Made by a program: the position numbers and the translations under genes. From Sabethes cyaneus (lineage: Eukaryota > Arthropoda > Insecta > Diptera > Culicidae): DNA of 64,000 nucleotides. Positions 1 through 10,984 of the stretch are shown one piece after another (within the stretch, counting starts at the first letter, position 1; every line of letters starts with the position of its first letter). The notes below the pieces were generated by a model that searched no databases, was not told the DNA's origin, and saw only the letters and a list, made by a program, of their open reading frames with translations. The stretch lies in assembly GCF_943734655.1 (NCBI RefSeq), contig NC_071355.1:70127449-70191448 (forward strand), given 5' to 3'.

Positions 1-430
1 ACAATTTCAGCTTTGATCAGTCCAAAAACATTAGCTGATTCTTCAAAGACTTAATGACAGAAATCCTAACAAACTGGTTTTCAAAAATTGTAAAAATTGT
101 AAAAAAACATTTTAATGGCGCGTTAATTTTAGCTACTTGTCATTCCAATATGCACGATAAAGTTTAATGCACATATGCTGCACAACTATGGAAGCTACTG
201 CAAATTTATTATATATTCTATCAGATAGTTTATTATGGTCGCTGTAAACCAAATCGATCAGGAGTTTCTGCCAGTAAACCAGTTACCTTCTCTAGCCACG
301 ACCTAGGATGCTAACCACGGCGTGACCCAAAATTGACCCAATTTCTGATTGGCTGGAAAATATAACACGGTACCACTTTCGAAGTGGAGCTATCGACTGT
401 TGATGATTCCTAAACTTTATGTTTTCGGCA
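1..430. other. AT-rich DNA without recognised feature
   Basis: No coding pattern, splice-bounded exon or clear repeat was recognised here. The sequence is AT-rich and resembles intergenic or intronic DNA. Confidence 0.5.
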
Positions 431-510
431 GTATTTAACATCTTTTTCAAGGAGTTAGACCACCAAAACACGACACGTGGTTCTAACTCCTTGAAAAAGA
501 TGTTAAATAC
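431..510. repeat. Perfect 29-bp inverted repeat (hairpin)
   Basis: Positions 431-459 and 482-510 are exact reverse complements of each other (29 of 29 bp), separated by a 22-nt spacer. The spacer itself starts with CCAC and ends with GTGGT, so pairing can extend into the loop. Surrounding sequence is AT-rich and unrelated. It may be the ends of a tiny foldback element or a structured RNA; nothing in the sequence decides between them. Confidence 0.85.
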
Positions 511-839
511 ATCGAAACGTCGGGCATAGAATAAATAGGTGTCGTTTTGCTTTGCCGATTGACTGTCCTGACGAAAACATAAAGTTTCTTTTTGTGTTTT
601 CGTTATTTTTCTATCTTGTCTAATTTTTGAAAAAAAAATAATTTGTAATTTTTGTAAAATCTGATGCCATTTTTGTATCATTTCCGTACCATTTTTTATT
701 TCTATGTAATTTTTTTGGTTTTTTAACACCTTTTTGTGCTTTTTTACCTTTGTTATTATTGTATTATTTGTTGTATAATTTTGTGTTAGTTTTGCATAAT
801 CTGTAAACAATAAAAGACAATGAAAAGTTAGCAAAAAGA
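511..839. other. T-rich low-complexity stretch
   Basis: Runs of T and TTTTTG-like motifs dominate. The minus-strand reading frame across 292-834 is Lys/Asn/Ile-rich, spans the hairpin and has no recognisable domain, so it is not called as a gene. Confidence 0.5.
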
Positions 840-1680
840 CGAAGGAAATAAAGAAAAGACTAGGGACAAAAAACCAAAAATACGTTATGAGATGACAAAA
901 AAGACGTTTCTAAAGCATCAAAAAGTAACAAAACATGACAAAAGACTATGAAAAAGCGATAAAAAGTAAACATTATCGACAAAAGAGGGCAGCGCAAAAC
1001 TGACAGCATCAAAAAGTATCAAAACATACAAAAAGACAATGAAAAGGCGACAAAAAGAAGAAAAACCATAAAAAAAATATTTTCTACAAAAAAGGGCAAC
1101 GAAAAACTGACAGTACAGAGATAAAAAGATAACAAAAAAACTGTGAAACGACGATATAACAGGATGAAAAGATGACAAAAAGACGAACAGAAAATGACAA
1201 AAAGACGCCAAAACTGCTGAAAAAACTACAAAAAATGCCAAAAACAATCGAAAATACGATAAAAAATGGCAGAAAGATAATGAAAAAAGTGCAAAAATAC
1301 GACAGAGAGCTGACAAAAAGACGTCGAAAGACCAACAGAAAGATGAAGAAAAATGGTGAAAGAACGACGAAAAGGCAGCAACTAAAGGACAAAAAGAAGG
1401 TGAAGAGGCAACTAAAAGACGAAGGACATAAAAAAAAGATTGGGGACAAAAAACAAAAATGTGATGTAAAACGATCAAAACGACGTTTAACAAACACTAT
1501 AAGTGACAAAAAGACGATAAAAAGATGCCGAAAATGCGACAAAAAGACAAAGAAATAAAAACAGAAAAACGAAACAAATTTCGACAACAGAAGGCGACGC
1601 CAAAATGACAAAAGATACATCAAAAGACGATAAAAGGACGATGAAAATGTGACATTTTCGACAAAAGTAACAAAATTGGT
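840..1680. repeat. Purine-rich degenerate repeat (GACAAAAAGACG-like)
   Basis: The plus strand is almost entirely A and G, with recurring GACAAAAAGAC-type words about 11-12 bases long. The open frames on both strands here (Lys/Arg-rich on plus, Phe/Ser-rich on minus) are by-products of this composition. Similar tracts occur at 7160-7470, 11180-13255, 24600-25060 and 54480-56680. Confidence 0.75.
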
Positions 1681-2132
1681 TTTAAATAAGAATTGATAAC
1701 AGATTTAAGGTGAAATTAGTGATCATTAGGAAATCATCACTTCTTAATTGTATTGGTTCCCGAACAGAGTAGGAAGTGTCAACAACAAATAACTAAATGC
1801 ATGGTATATATATAATGTATGTTATGTTATTGATATGGGAAGTATTGTAATCATATGTAAATAAATAAATAATATATCGAACTAGTAGATATAACAGAGT
1901 TCTATTGCATTCTTAAGACTTTAATCAGATTACTATTTTCGAAAATTTAGTTTTCATTTACATAGAAACATATTTACAAATATGCTTATAGCATTGTTTA
2001 ACAATGATGAAGACAAATATTTGAACGCAAATACTATTGAAGAGATTATAGATATTAGGTACACGTAAGCTTCGCGAATCATAATATGTATAGACAACGG
2101 ACAGTAGCACTAAAAATATGTTTTAACCATAC
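1681..2132. other. Unassigned AT-rich DNA
   Basis: No feature recognised. If the minus-strand candidate exon 2133-2244 is real, this stretch would be the start of its first intron. Confidence 0.4.
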
Positions 2133-2244
2133 CTGAAACCAACACACAAGGTTTACAATCTTTAGAATGTTCTTCTACTGCCAATGTGCGCTGTTTTCGC
2201 TGACGCAGAAGAGCAGCTCGCTGTGCTTTCCGCTTCCGTCCCAT
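2133..2244 (-). CDS. Candidate first coding exon, basic N-terminus, unknown protein
   Basis: On the minus strand an ATG at 2244-2242 opens 37 codons plus one base, starting MGRKRKAQRAALLRQRKQR and continuing into an acidic and cysteine-containing stretch (HSKDCKPC). At 2132 a GTATGG matches a 5' splice donor, so the exon would end in phase 1 and continue to the left. The strongly basic start resembles a nuclear-localisation or DNA/RNA-binding N-terminus. No family was recognised. It could be the first exon of a host gene or of a domesticated transposon gene that leaves the window. The frame is short, so it may be chance. Confidence 0.3.
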
Positions 2245-4544
2245 TTCACTTTGTAATAATAAATCTTATTCGTACCGGCAAATAAATAGCATAACAATAC
2301 ACAACCGCAGAAAATTGTACAAAAAGACGCGAATCGAGCATACGACGCACTTGTCGCATACGTTTACGTTGCTAATCTTTCAAGTATGACCAAAAACATT
2401 AAAACTTGAGTCACTCGAAAGCTTTACCAAAATCCGTTGGTTTTTTTCCCTAACACATTAGGCACAACAGGTCCCTCACACAACATCAAAATGTTGCCAT
2501 TCCCTCAGTTAGATTTCTAACTTTATATAGAGAAAAGACAACAATTTTAGTGTTGCATATGGCATCACTGAAAAAATGACGAGTTCGGACACTACTACAA
2601 GGAATGGGGGAAAGAAAGAAAACGAAAATCGTCTCTGCCGCAAAAGATAAACGCACTCTAAAAATCGATACGTTCGTTTACCGGAATAATTATGAATACA
2701 TCTGATTTGCAGTCGGCATGCATTTCACTTTATGTTTGAAAGTAAAATAAATAAAATTTACTAGATTTTCAGACCAAACGACTAATATGAGTAAAAACAG
2801 CTGAAAAGCAAACTTTCGTGGAAAATTCTGTGAATGAAAACTGCGCAAGAGTTTACGCAAGCTCTACGTGCATATTTTTCTTGAGTGCATGCCTCGGTGC
2901 ATGTTGGGTCTGTTTCGTTCGTGCGTATGTGAATTAGGTGCTTGTGTGCTTTGATGTTTTGCAAATATCTATCAATTTCGGTTATATATTGATGAAAAAT
3001 CTTCTAGATATGGTTGTGCAATAGTAAAATATATTTAAATACTGAATTTCAAGTGAAGAACTGCCGCCGGTTTTGTTTAAAAGGCTTATGTAGCTGCGAT
3101 ACGGAATCAGATTAGTGTTGTGTGTGTATTGTATGATTTATGTTTTATGCTGAGGTGATTTTGAAGTGCATATTTTCATAAACAGTTTTCTCAACAGAGG
3201 AACTTTTTTTTCGATAAAGTCGAGTTGCATATGAAAGATTATAAATAAGGTAAGACAAAATAACATTTATCTTAGTGAATTTACCGTGCTACATTTCAAG
3301 AATTCCAACTATAGAGCTACGAAAGCTTATTTACTAACACACCTAAAGCAATCATCGTGATCATCAATACGTACTGAGGGCTAATTTCTCGTTAAAACAA
3401 AGCTAATTGCTGACCTTTCGTTTTCGCATACTCATTTAAAACCAATTTCCGACTGAAAAAGCGCAAGAAACGAGCTAAAATGTAACATGTTTGTGAAATA
3501 TTTCAAAGTGACGCCTATGCGTTGCATGGCTTTTGTACTACCAACAGAAAAGCGCAAATAACTGTTGAAGGGATTTTTCTGACATTTCCCTGGAGTTATG
3601 TATTTACAAGCAAAATAATGTCAGACATTTTTCGCAAGATAAAATGGCTAAAGTATATTTCGGTAATTCATCAATCACTCAAAGCAACATTGTAGCCTTC
3701 ACATAATCCAAACGAAAGTGCGATTTCAAATTTATCGTGAACTTTGCCATTCTACTTCCGAAAAATTGATGCGCTCAAGATTTACTTTTATAAGCAAAAG
3801 TTGAGTGGAATCAAAATAAATATCATTTTATGACAATCTCACAAAACATGCTCATCTCTTTGAAAACGTGTGGGATATTTCATATTAATTATGTTATATG
3901 TCCCTTTTATACATAAAATCATTCTACGACACAAAAATATTGATCTATTTCATTATATTTTGGGGCAGTCATTGGCCATGTTTATACAAGATTGCGTACA
4001 AATGAGCACACCGATAGCCGAAAAATTCGAAACCAATGAAAAGTTGTACTCTATGAATTTTGTTTTGCGTTAACTTACAACTGATTCACAGTTAATTTTT
4101 ATTTGTGAAAGAACTTAAATTGCGCTCAAAAAATACTCGGAAAACTCATAAATTGTAGCATTTAAGCTCAATAAAATATTGCAATCTTGCGAAAATGTGT
4201 CAAAGTTATTGATCTGCGCTGTGCTCATTGTCATCACTTCGCCCGCTGTTCAATAGGGCTTTTGCTACACACATATGCAAGACATCTGTTGGGCACACAT
4301 TGCATTTGCTCTTCCCAGCCCGTGTGTTTTATATGGAGCTGTCACTTTTGCCTGCCCAACAGATCTCCAATACATATGCACTCTGCAAACACCCTATGCC
4401 GGCAATTCGCAGCTACGAAGTTGCTGATATTTGTTTGATTTTTGTGTGACACAAAAAGAGAAGGAAGTATTATTGCTTTTGTTTTCACACAAGTTTTGAC
4501 AATTCGGCATGGGTTTTCGTGTGAGTGCGAACAGGCTCAAAAAT
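2245..4544. other. Non-coding AT-rich region
   Basis: About 2.3 kb without a convincing gene or repeat. The first few hundred bases would hold the 5' UTR and promoter of the minus-strand candidate exon at 2133-2244 if that exon is real, but no core promoter motif was identified. Confidence 0.4.
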
Positions 4545-6617
4545 CTTTTTACCTTTGTTATACTATAACAAAGGTTTAGGAATTGGTCGAAAAACACGAA
4601 ATTGATCCGAGGCACCTAGGGCCGAGCCACATATACCAATCGACAGGGTTCGACGAACTGAGCAGTGTCTGTGTGTGTGTGTGTGTGTGTATGTGTGTGT
4701 ATGTATGTGCGGGGCGCAACTTTTCTATCGCCTGTTTCTCGGAGATGGCTGAACAGATTTGTTCGCTATTACTTTCGTTTGAAAGGTATTATTGCTTAGT
4801 ATATCACTATTGAATTGCTTCGAGGTCCGACATTTCGTTTGAAAGTTATAAGTAAAAAAGTAAAAATTACGTGACACGATTTTCTCCGGAACAAAATGAC
4901 CGATTTCAACGATCTTGGTATCGAATGAAAACTCTTATTAACGCTAAATTTTTCGGGTAAATTTTATTGAAAACAAACAAGTAGTTTAAAAGTTATGCTT
5001 AAAAAACCTGTTTTGACAAGGTAATAATTATCGCCTGTTTCTTAGAGATGGCTAAACCGACTTAGGCGCTATTAGTCTCATTTGAAAGGTAACATAGCCT
5101 AATAGATCACTATTGATTTGTTTTTTGATTGGATGTTTAATTTGAAAGTTATGAGCAATTGAATACAACACATTAAAATTTATAATAATTTATAACCATT
5201 TCATCTAAGATGATTTATCTAGTTTGAATTATTTTTACATCAAATTAGAGATTTTAATGCTGCAAATATATCTGCAAAATTTCAGTAGAATTGGTTTTGC
5301 CGATCAAAAGATATTAACCCTCCAACACACGCGCCAACTTTTGTAATACGGTTATTCGCGCGCACAATGGCCCAAAGCCAAAAAGACATGCGCACTAGAG
5401 TTTTGACTGGGAAAACTTGGTTTTAGGTTTATGGAACCTTTGGAAGAATTTCTTGAAATTGATAGTTCTATCGTCTGGTGCAATTTAAATTTTGATTAAT
5501 CCCCCTAAAAGTGCAATAAAAATGAGGTAAGGTACAATAGAGCGTGCATCATAGAGCGACACATTGATGTATTCTGCAAAGTTTTAGAGTTTATTATTAC
5601 AAGAAATTTTGCTGAAGACAGTAACCCCCTATCTCTTCAGCGAAGCTAGAAAAATCTTATTTATTGTATATGAATTAGTGAAATCAGTTTTTTATTTTAG
5701 CTCTTTTCGTAATTGTTGTATGACTTTTTCATGTATTACAAAGTTGCACAAATAGTAAAAATACACAACTTTGCTGAATATAGTATACCTCTATGTTTGC
5801 TTGTTTAGGAACTGTAGAACTTTGATTATAAAAAATACCCTAATTTTGACCCCGAATTACTCGACTAGCAACAGACGGATACATTTTAAACATTTTACAT
5901 TATTGCTGATTGTTTTGATGCATACAGACACCATTTTTCCATATGAAGAAACGAGAGACAATTCCAGGCCAATTCCGGTACACCTCATATGCTGATTGCT
6001 TCATTTCTGTGATGTCAGTTTATGCTGATCAATTTTCCCAACAATTTAAAGTATTAATGCATTGAATAATTATGACATTTTGCTCATAACAAGTTAATTG
6101 AAGAATATACGTTAGTTAAACAACGATTTGTAACTTTATAACAATATGGCGTTCAAAATACAAAATACAACAGCGTGAGTAACCGAAGGTTAATAAAAAT
6201 TGATGAAATTTATTCTAGAAAACTTTATTGGTGTGAATCAAATAGGCATTACAGGAAATTATGCATAGTTCAAAAATCTATAAACTAGACCTTTACTACG
6301 CAATGTATATGTTAAAGAATAATATTTGCTCTTACAACCTACTTTTACTTGCACTTACTCAAATTATTAACAACTTACTTATCCTTATTACGCAATTTCA
6401 TGAAAAAAGGATCTATCAAAATTTCTAAGTGGTCATATTTTGTTCAAATTTTGTAAACGTATTCAATTTTCAAAATTTTTTATGTAAACCAACGCACTAC
6501 GCAACGTTAACTAATAGATGGATTATACTCCGAAGACGTGTCGGTTTCTATCTCAAATAGCAAGTAAGATCGTATAACAAAGGTTCCTTTCACCACCAGG
6601 TGGATTAAATCGAGTTT
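4545..6617. repeat. Non-coding interspersed repeat 'P25', copy 1
   Basis: This unit is repeated at 17036-18695 with high similarity over its whole length. It begins CTTTTT followed by a perfect 25-bp palindrome whose 12-bp arm is ACCTTTGTTATA. It ends with GTATAACAAAGGT, the exact reverse complement of the first 13 bases of that palindrome, followed by CCACCAGGTGGATTAAATCG. It therefore has terminal inverted repeats with an extra hairpin at the left end. A TG microsatellite lies at about 4671-4708. No coding capacity is visible. This copy carries about 400 bp (roughly 5846-6245) that copy 2 lacks. A non-autonomous DNA element is likely. Confidence 0.75.
4671..4708. repeat. TG/TATG microsatellite
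   Basis: Alternating TG with a few TATG interruptions. The same position in the second copy of the repeat (about 17158-17195) also carries a TG tract, so it is part of the repeat unit. Confidence 0.85.
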
Positions 6618-6847
6618 TTACTTTCGTAGTCGCGAATACTCAGTTGTAAATGATCGATAAAAGCTTAGCTGTACAACCGAAATACAACTCAAACCTGTCA
6701 TTCTGGCTGAAAACATCGGCGTTTGAAATAAAACATTTTTATAACATCTTGTTTTCCATTAAACTTATTTATGATTTAAATGCAACTGTTTTCTGAATAT
6801 TTTTCTAAAAAACATGTTGCAAGTGTTACTTGGGTAAAAAGACAATA

Positions 6848-7156
6848 CACTCAAGTCGCTTTTTACGCGAAGAATACGTTGCGCGTGAATCAAAATCGCG
6901 TAAAAAACCACTTCTTAAATTCTGAAATTCGTGTAAAAAACCGCCTAAATTCCGAAATACACGTAAAAACCCGCGTAAATTCTAAAATTCGACTAAAAAA
7001 ACAAAAATACGCCTAAAAAAGACCTTGTGGATTTCAACACTACGTGAAAAAATAGATTAATGAGCATATCCGCGTAAATCCCGAAATTCGCGTTAAAAAA
7101 CCGCGTAAGTTTCGAAATTCGCGTAAAAAACAAACCGCGTAAAAGCGACTTCAGTG
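6848..7156. mobile_element. TA-flanked MITE with internal tandem repeats
   Basis: The left end reads CACTCAAGTCGCTTTTTACG and the right end is its near reverse complement, CGTAAAAGCGACTTCAGTG. Both are bordered by TA, as expected for a Tc1/mariner-mobilised miniature element. Inside lies a degenerate array of about 25-bp units containing CGTAAAAAACCGCGTAAATTC and variants. There is no coding capacity. A half copy lies at 15640-15705, and an element with related ends at 23255-23443. Confidence 0.75.
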
Positions 7157-7159
7157 TAT

Positions 7160-7470
7160 AAAACTGCGGAACGACGATAAAAATAAAGAAGAAAAAATGC
7201 TAAAAAAAGATTAAAACAGCAACAAAAATAACAAAAAGCTACCAAAAAAAGTGCTACGAAAAAGCATTTGGGACAAAAGAAAATAAGATAAAAAGATGGC
7301 AGAAAGATAATGAAAAGAGCATAAAAATACAACAAAGAGCAGGCGAAAAGACAACAATGAGATGACGAAAAATTGCGAAAGAATAACGAAAAGGCGTCAA
7401 AAAGACGGCGAAAAACACGGAAAACGGAACGGAAACGGAAGGAAAATAATAACATATATATTAAAAGCAA
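7160..7470. repeat. Purine-rich degenerate repeat
   Basis: A/G-dominated plus strand with GAAAAAGACGAC-type words, like 840-1680. The Phe-rich minus-strand frame is a composition artefact. Confidence 0.65.
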
Positions 7471-8275
7471 GAAAAGATTTGGTTTTCACATTTAAACTTT
7501 AAGTAAAAATTTTTCAAAAATATTTGTAATGGCTGAAGGTAAAGCACGTGCCCCAGTGTGCCCCTGCCTAGGCACGCCAATGCAGTCATCAACAAGACAG
7601 CGGCTTGTAGACATGTACTTACTTGAGTAGCGTCGTTTCAGCAGCTAATAATCTCCTCTAGTGGGTGGTTGGACGTTTAACGTTGTGTGGGTAGATTAGA
7701 AAATGATTTTCCATGCTTTCCAATGGTGTGGTGCCGTTCCACAACCGGCGGCAATTGGTTCGCCGGAACGACGCACCGGAAGAATAGCTGCTGACGTTTA
7801 ATGGAACTCTGCAGAAGAATTTTTATGATACCATTGATGAGAATAAATTTCATAAACATCACTTCAATGAGAGGATAATACTACTTAAAGCAAGAGCAGC
7901 GCTATAAAAAACGGCGACTACGTGACAGATAGACATTATCATTATCTACTAGTGACTGAACCAGAGAAAGTAATTCTGTTAGATTAAAGCAAAGTGATAT
8001 ACAAAATTGATGATTAAAACATTTGTTCTGCTTATTGTCAATCGTAAGCAAATTTTGATTTGAAAAATTATCTTCAAAAATGTAAATCAAAGCAAAAGGA
8101 CTAAGTGCTATAAAAAGAAAATACTACAAATGAACACCATTTTTTATCCAGCAAAACAAGTTCGTCAACCGTGATATTACCACAGCAAATAAAAACTTAC
8201 TTTAACTTTTAAATCTGTTTGTGACGACTCGCAAATAACCGCTAGTCACACGTCTTTGTTGCACACTAGGGAAAA
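7471..8275. other. Unassigned region with one repeat-end motif
   Basis: Around 7550-7580 the sequence CACGTGCCCCAGTGTGCCCC resembles the terminal motifs at 51259-51280 and 57297-57335, so it is probably the edge of an interspersed repeat. Nothing else was recognised. Confidence 0.4.
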
Positions 8276-8421
8276 ATGAATCCTTCGGAGCCACATTCAA
8301 AGCAGCTCCGCCGCCATCAAAGCAATGCAACACAACATGACATGAAAAAGAGAAAATCTAGAGCATCCATTACAAGCGGCTTCCTTTCGCGTTCCCAATC
8401 CTCGTCCTCGGTGCCGGAGAG
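8276..8421 (+). CDS. Candidate coding exon, Ser/Arg/Lys-rich, unknown protein
   Basis: An ATG at 8276 opens a frame starting MNPSEPHSKQLRRHQ and including a KKRKSRAS basic patch and a Ser-rich run (SRSQSSSSVPER). A GTATGG at 8422 could be a splice donor; without splicing the frame stops at 8450-8452 after 58 codons. The sequence is richer in GC than its surroundings and of low-complexity regulatory-protein character. It lies on the same strand as the FRMPD-like exons about 31 kb downstream, so it might be an upstream exon of that gene, but there is no direct evidence. Chance is a real alternative. Confidence 0.22.
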
Positions 8422-9149
8422 GTATGGCAAAGTCGGTACTTTGTCGAATTAGGGTGAATATAAATAGCCGCTTGGAAAACCACCATTTATTTATTTTTTC
8501 TACCACCCGGACTCTTACGGTACACCCGAAATATTGTGCTGACCTGTCCGACCAGAGCAACCAACTGAGCGAAGACAGCCCCCAGAACAGAGCCGAGTAT
8601 TATTGATGCTATTCTTTGCCCAGCTTGTGACCCCTCACCACCGTCGTTTCAGATTTCACTGTTGATTTTTCTACCGCCCGCCCTGGGAGCTGGGACTTTC
8701 CAACACGGTGGCTCCTTGTGATGGCTATTTGATGATTTTTTCATTTCCGTATTACATCGTAAAAGTTCCACAGCATCATGCTCGTAGAGCGCCCGCAGCC
8801 CAACGAGACGAGAGGCGAGAATAAACATATCGTTTTGGGAAACATCAAACACAAACAAAACACATTATCCTCGAGACGGGCAGCAACGCTGGACGCTTCT
8901 ATCAAGTCTGTAAAAAATCAGAATAAAAGTGGGTTGGTGAGTTTTTATTTCTCATACAAATCATTGAGAACCCTTGGAAACCCTTTCAACAACACATCTC
9001 GTATATCAGTTCTATTTTCACTACATAAATCTGAATGGAAAACACTATGGTTTAAACTTTTTCTTTAATAGGTACTTGTTAAGCGACTTCTTAAGTCACT
9101 GATTCGTTTTGAGAGTGAGCTATTTTAAATTCAGTGAACAGTGTCTTAA
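8422..9149. other. Unassigned region, moderately GC-rich
   Basis: Several short frames on both strands, none with a recognisable domain. Composition is less AT-rich than the flanks, which could mean unrecognised exonic or regulatory sequence. Confidence 0.35.
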
Positions 9150-9385
9150 CTCGCCGAAGTGACTCTTGCCGTATCAAAAATTCTTCTCTACTGTACTAGG
9201 CCCTGGGTCGACCATCAGCAATTCGGTGAGCGTCTCGACACACGCAAGTCGGCTTCAACCTGGTCGACCCATCTGGGCGTTCACGTTGGGCTCCTCTATT
9301 CCTGGTGCCGTATGGTAGGGTTCTTGAAGAGAACGGATTTCACTGCAGTCATCTGGCATCCTTGCGACGTGGCCAGCCCACTGTA
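9150..9385 (-). pseudogene. RTE-like LINE 3' fragment
   Basis: Read on the minus strand from about 9385 the sequence encodes LQWAGHVARMPDD and, after a frame change and stops, PRWVDQVEADLRV. These match the C-terminal block of the RTE-like reverse transcriptases at 43557-44600 (RWAGHVERMP, ARWLDQVERDL) and 62601-64000. It is 5' truncated, frameshifted and non-functional. Confidence 0.75.
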
Positions 9386-9502
9386 GTATCTCAAAGTTTG
9401 GCAGGTGTACAACGAGAATCTCTGAGAAGTAGTGCCTGTGACTCGTGGTTTATACGTCTATGCCACTCTCCGGAATTTGTACATCACCAACAATAGTCCA
9501 AG

Positions 9503-9605
9503 TACCAATTTCGGTTTTATCACACTCTTATGATGGCATTTAAGGCCAAAATTGGTCATGAAAACCACCATAAGATTACAATAAAACTCACATTGTTGCG
9601 TGGGA
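9503..9605. repeat. Interspersed repeat shared with 18692-18825
   Basis: The order of words CGGTTTTATCAC, then GCCAAAATTGGTCAT, then GGT/AACCACCA and TAACAACT/AAAACTCA is similar to the segment after the second P25 repeat copy at 18692. The family is not recognised. Confidence 0.45.
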
Positions 9606-9780
9606 GGACAGTCCATCCCCTTGACGTAATCCTCTGTACGATTCGAAGGATCTCGAGCGTGCTCCCGAAACACGCCGTAGCACATCACTGGTCGTAAGCC
9701 ACTCCAACCTGGAGTACGACCGCGCACTATATTGAGGAATCGTCAAGCCATCAAGAGCCGCCCAAGGCTGATATTAGAAC
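9606..9780 (-). pseudogene. RTE-like LINE fragment, RT block
   Basis: In one minus-strand frame the segment reads RRVSGARSRSFESYRGLRQG followed by DGLSS, the conserved RT block before the catalytic motif (compare RGLRQGDGLSYLLFN in the element at 41430-44633). No other block is present, so it is a short fragment. It is not colinear with the C-terminal pieces on either side, so at least two insertions are represented between 9150 and 10265. Confidence 0.7.
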
Positions 9781-9939
9781 ACATGCCCAATGCTGACAAG
9801 GTTATTCCTCATTTGTAGTACAAGTACGTTTAATTTAATAATTTTGTAGATAACGATAAGTTCTATAAGTGCCTCATACAAAATATTGCTCATACAAAAT
9901 ATTGCTCATACAAATATTGCTTAGAGTACTGAGTTCACC

Positions 9940-10265
9940 GTAGAGTTGCGCGAATTCACGGTTCATGATTCACGGCTCCACATTCTCCTGTACGCCGCAG
10001 AAGATCGCTCTTAACACTCGCCTTTCGAAAACTCCAAGCACTCGCAGGTCCTCTTTGAGCATTGCCTACCTTTTATGCCCGTAGAGAAAAAACGGTCCAA
10101 TAAGCATCACGTACAGGGTAAACTTTGAATGAGAGGTTAGTCGACCATTAGTTCGACCGCAGTTACTTGGGAAGCTGTTACTAAGTTCGATTTCCGCTGA
10201 TAAAACGCTTCCAAATTTCACGACTGGTATCATTTTCGGCTATAAAAAGTGATCCAAAGTAATTG
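9940..10265 (-). pseudogene. RTE-like LINE C-terminal fragment
   Basis: Minus-strand translation gives pieces such as NDTSREIWKRFISGN and a disrupted equivalent of the FERRVLRTIFGGVQENG block, in the order expected for the RTE-like C-terminal region. Stops and frameshifts are frequent, indicating an old copy. Confidence 0.65.
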
Positions 10266-10984
10266 TTAATTAGCTAGAACTCATTGCCGCCGTTTGGATC
10301 ATTATAGTACTGCAATTTTCGTGGAAATTGGCGGAACCAGGTCGCAACCAAGCTATCGTTCGAAGCCCTCGCCTTTCTCCAGAATGTAGAGAATGTTGTA
10401 AATACCGGAACGGCTATATCGGCAACCTCTTCACTCCGCGCAAGAGCTGGCAGTACGAACAAAGCATCAAGCGTAGTTGCTTGACTGTTTTCGTCAAGGC
10501 TGCTGCTAATTAACTGATAATACTGTCAGTTTTTCCATACACAACAGAATCTCTACGATTGGTGGATTTACCACCAGGTGGCAGGGTAACAGCTCTATGC
10601 AACATGAAAAAATGCAACATGACATAACTCTTGAAAGAAAAATTATCGTTACGCATATTTTGCCCAAATACTAGCACCATCTATGATCAACATTCCACAA
10701 ATATAACCTTAGAATAGGAGTGGACCTCGAACAAGCAAGTATTTTTTATGTGGTTTCCCCTCCTTTCGTCAAAAACCGCCACTGTGACGAATACGGAAAC
10801 ATTCCCCACCAACAGTAAATTTGGAATGTCTGTTACAGAGTGCGAAAAATGGGAGAGTGAGTGTTATGTCTGCTTGTCTGTAGTAATATCATGTGAAAAA
10901 TCAGCCCATTTTTGCATTGCAGTAAACATGCACATTAAACGTTAGGTTTTGGATAACTACAACTACAGAGCATCACTGCCGTGC
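10266..10984. other. Unassigned DNA
   Basis: No gene recognised. At 10562-10586 the words GGATTTACCACCAGGTGG resemble the right end of the P25 repeat, suggesting a small remnant of that family. Confidence 0.4.

Noticed and set aside
292..834. 180-codon minus-strand frame
   Set aside because: Lys/Asn-rich translation of AT-rich DNA that runs through the perfect hairpin; no recognisable domain.
918..1623. Overlapping 128-191-codon frames on both strands
   Set aside because: Same composition artefact in the GACAAAAAGACG-type repeat; no conserved motifs.
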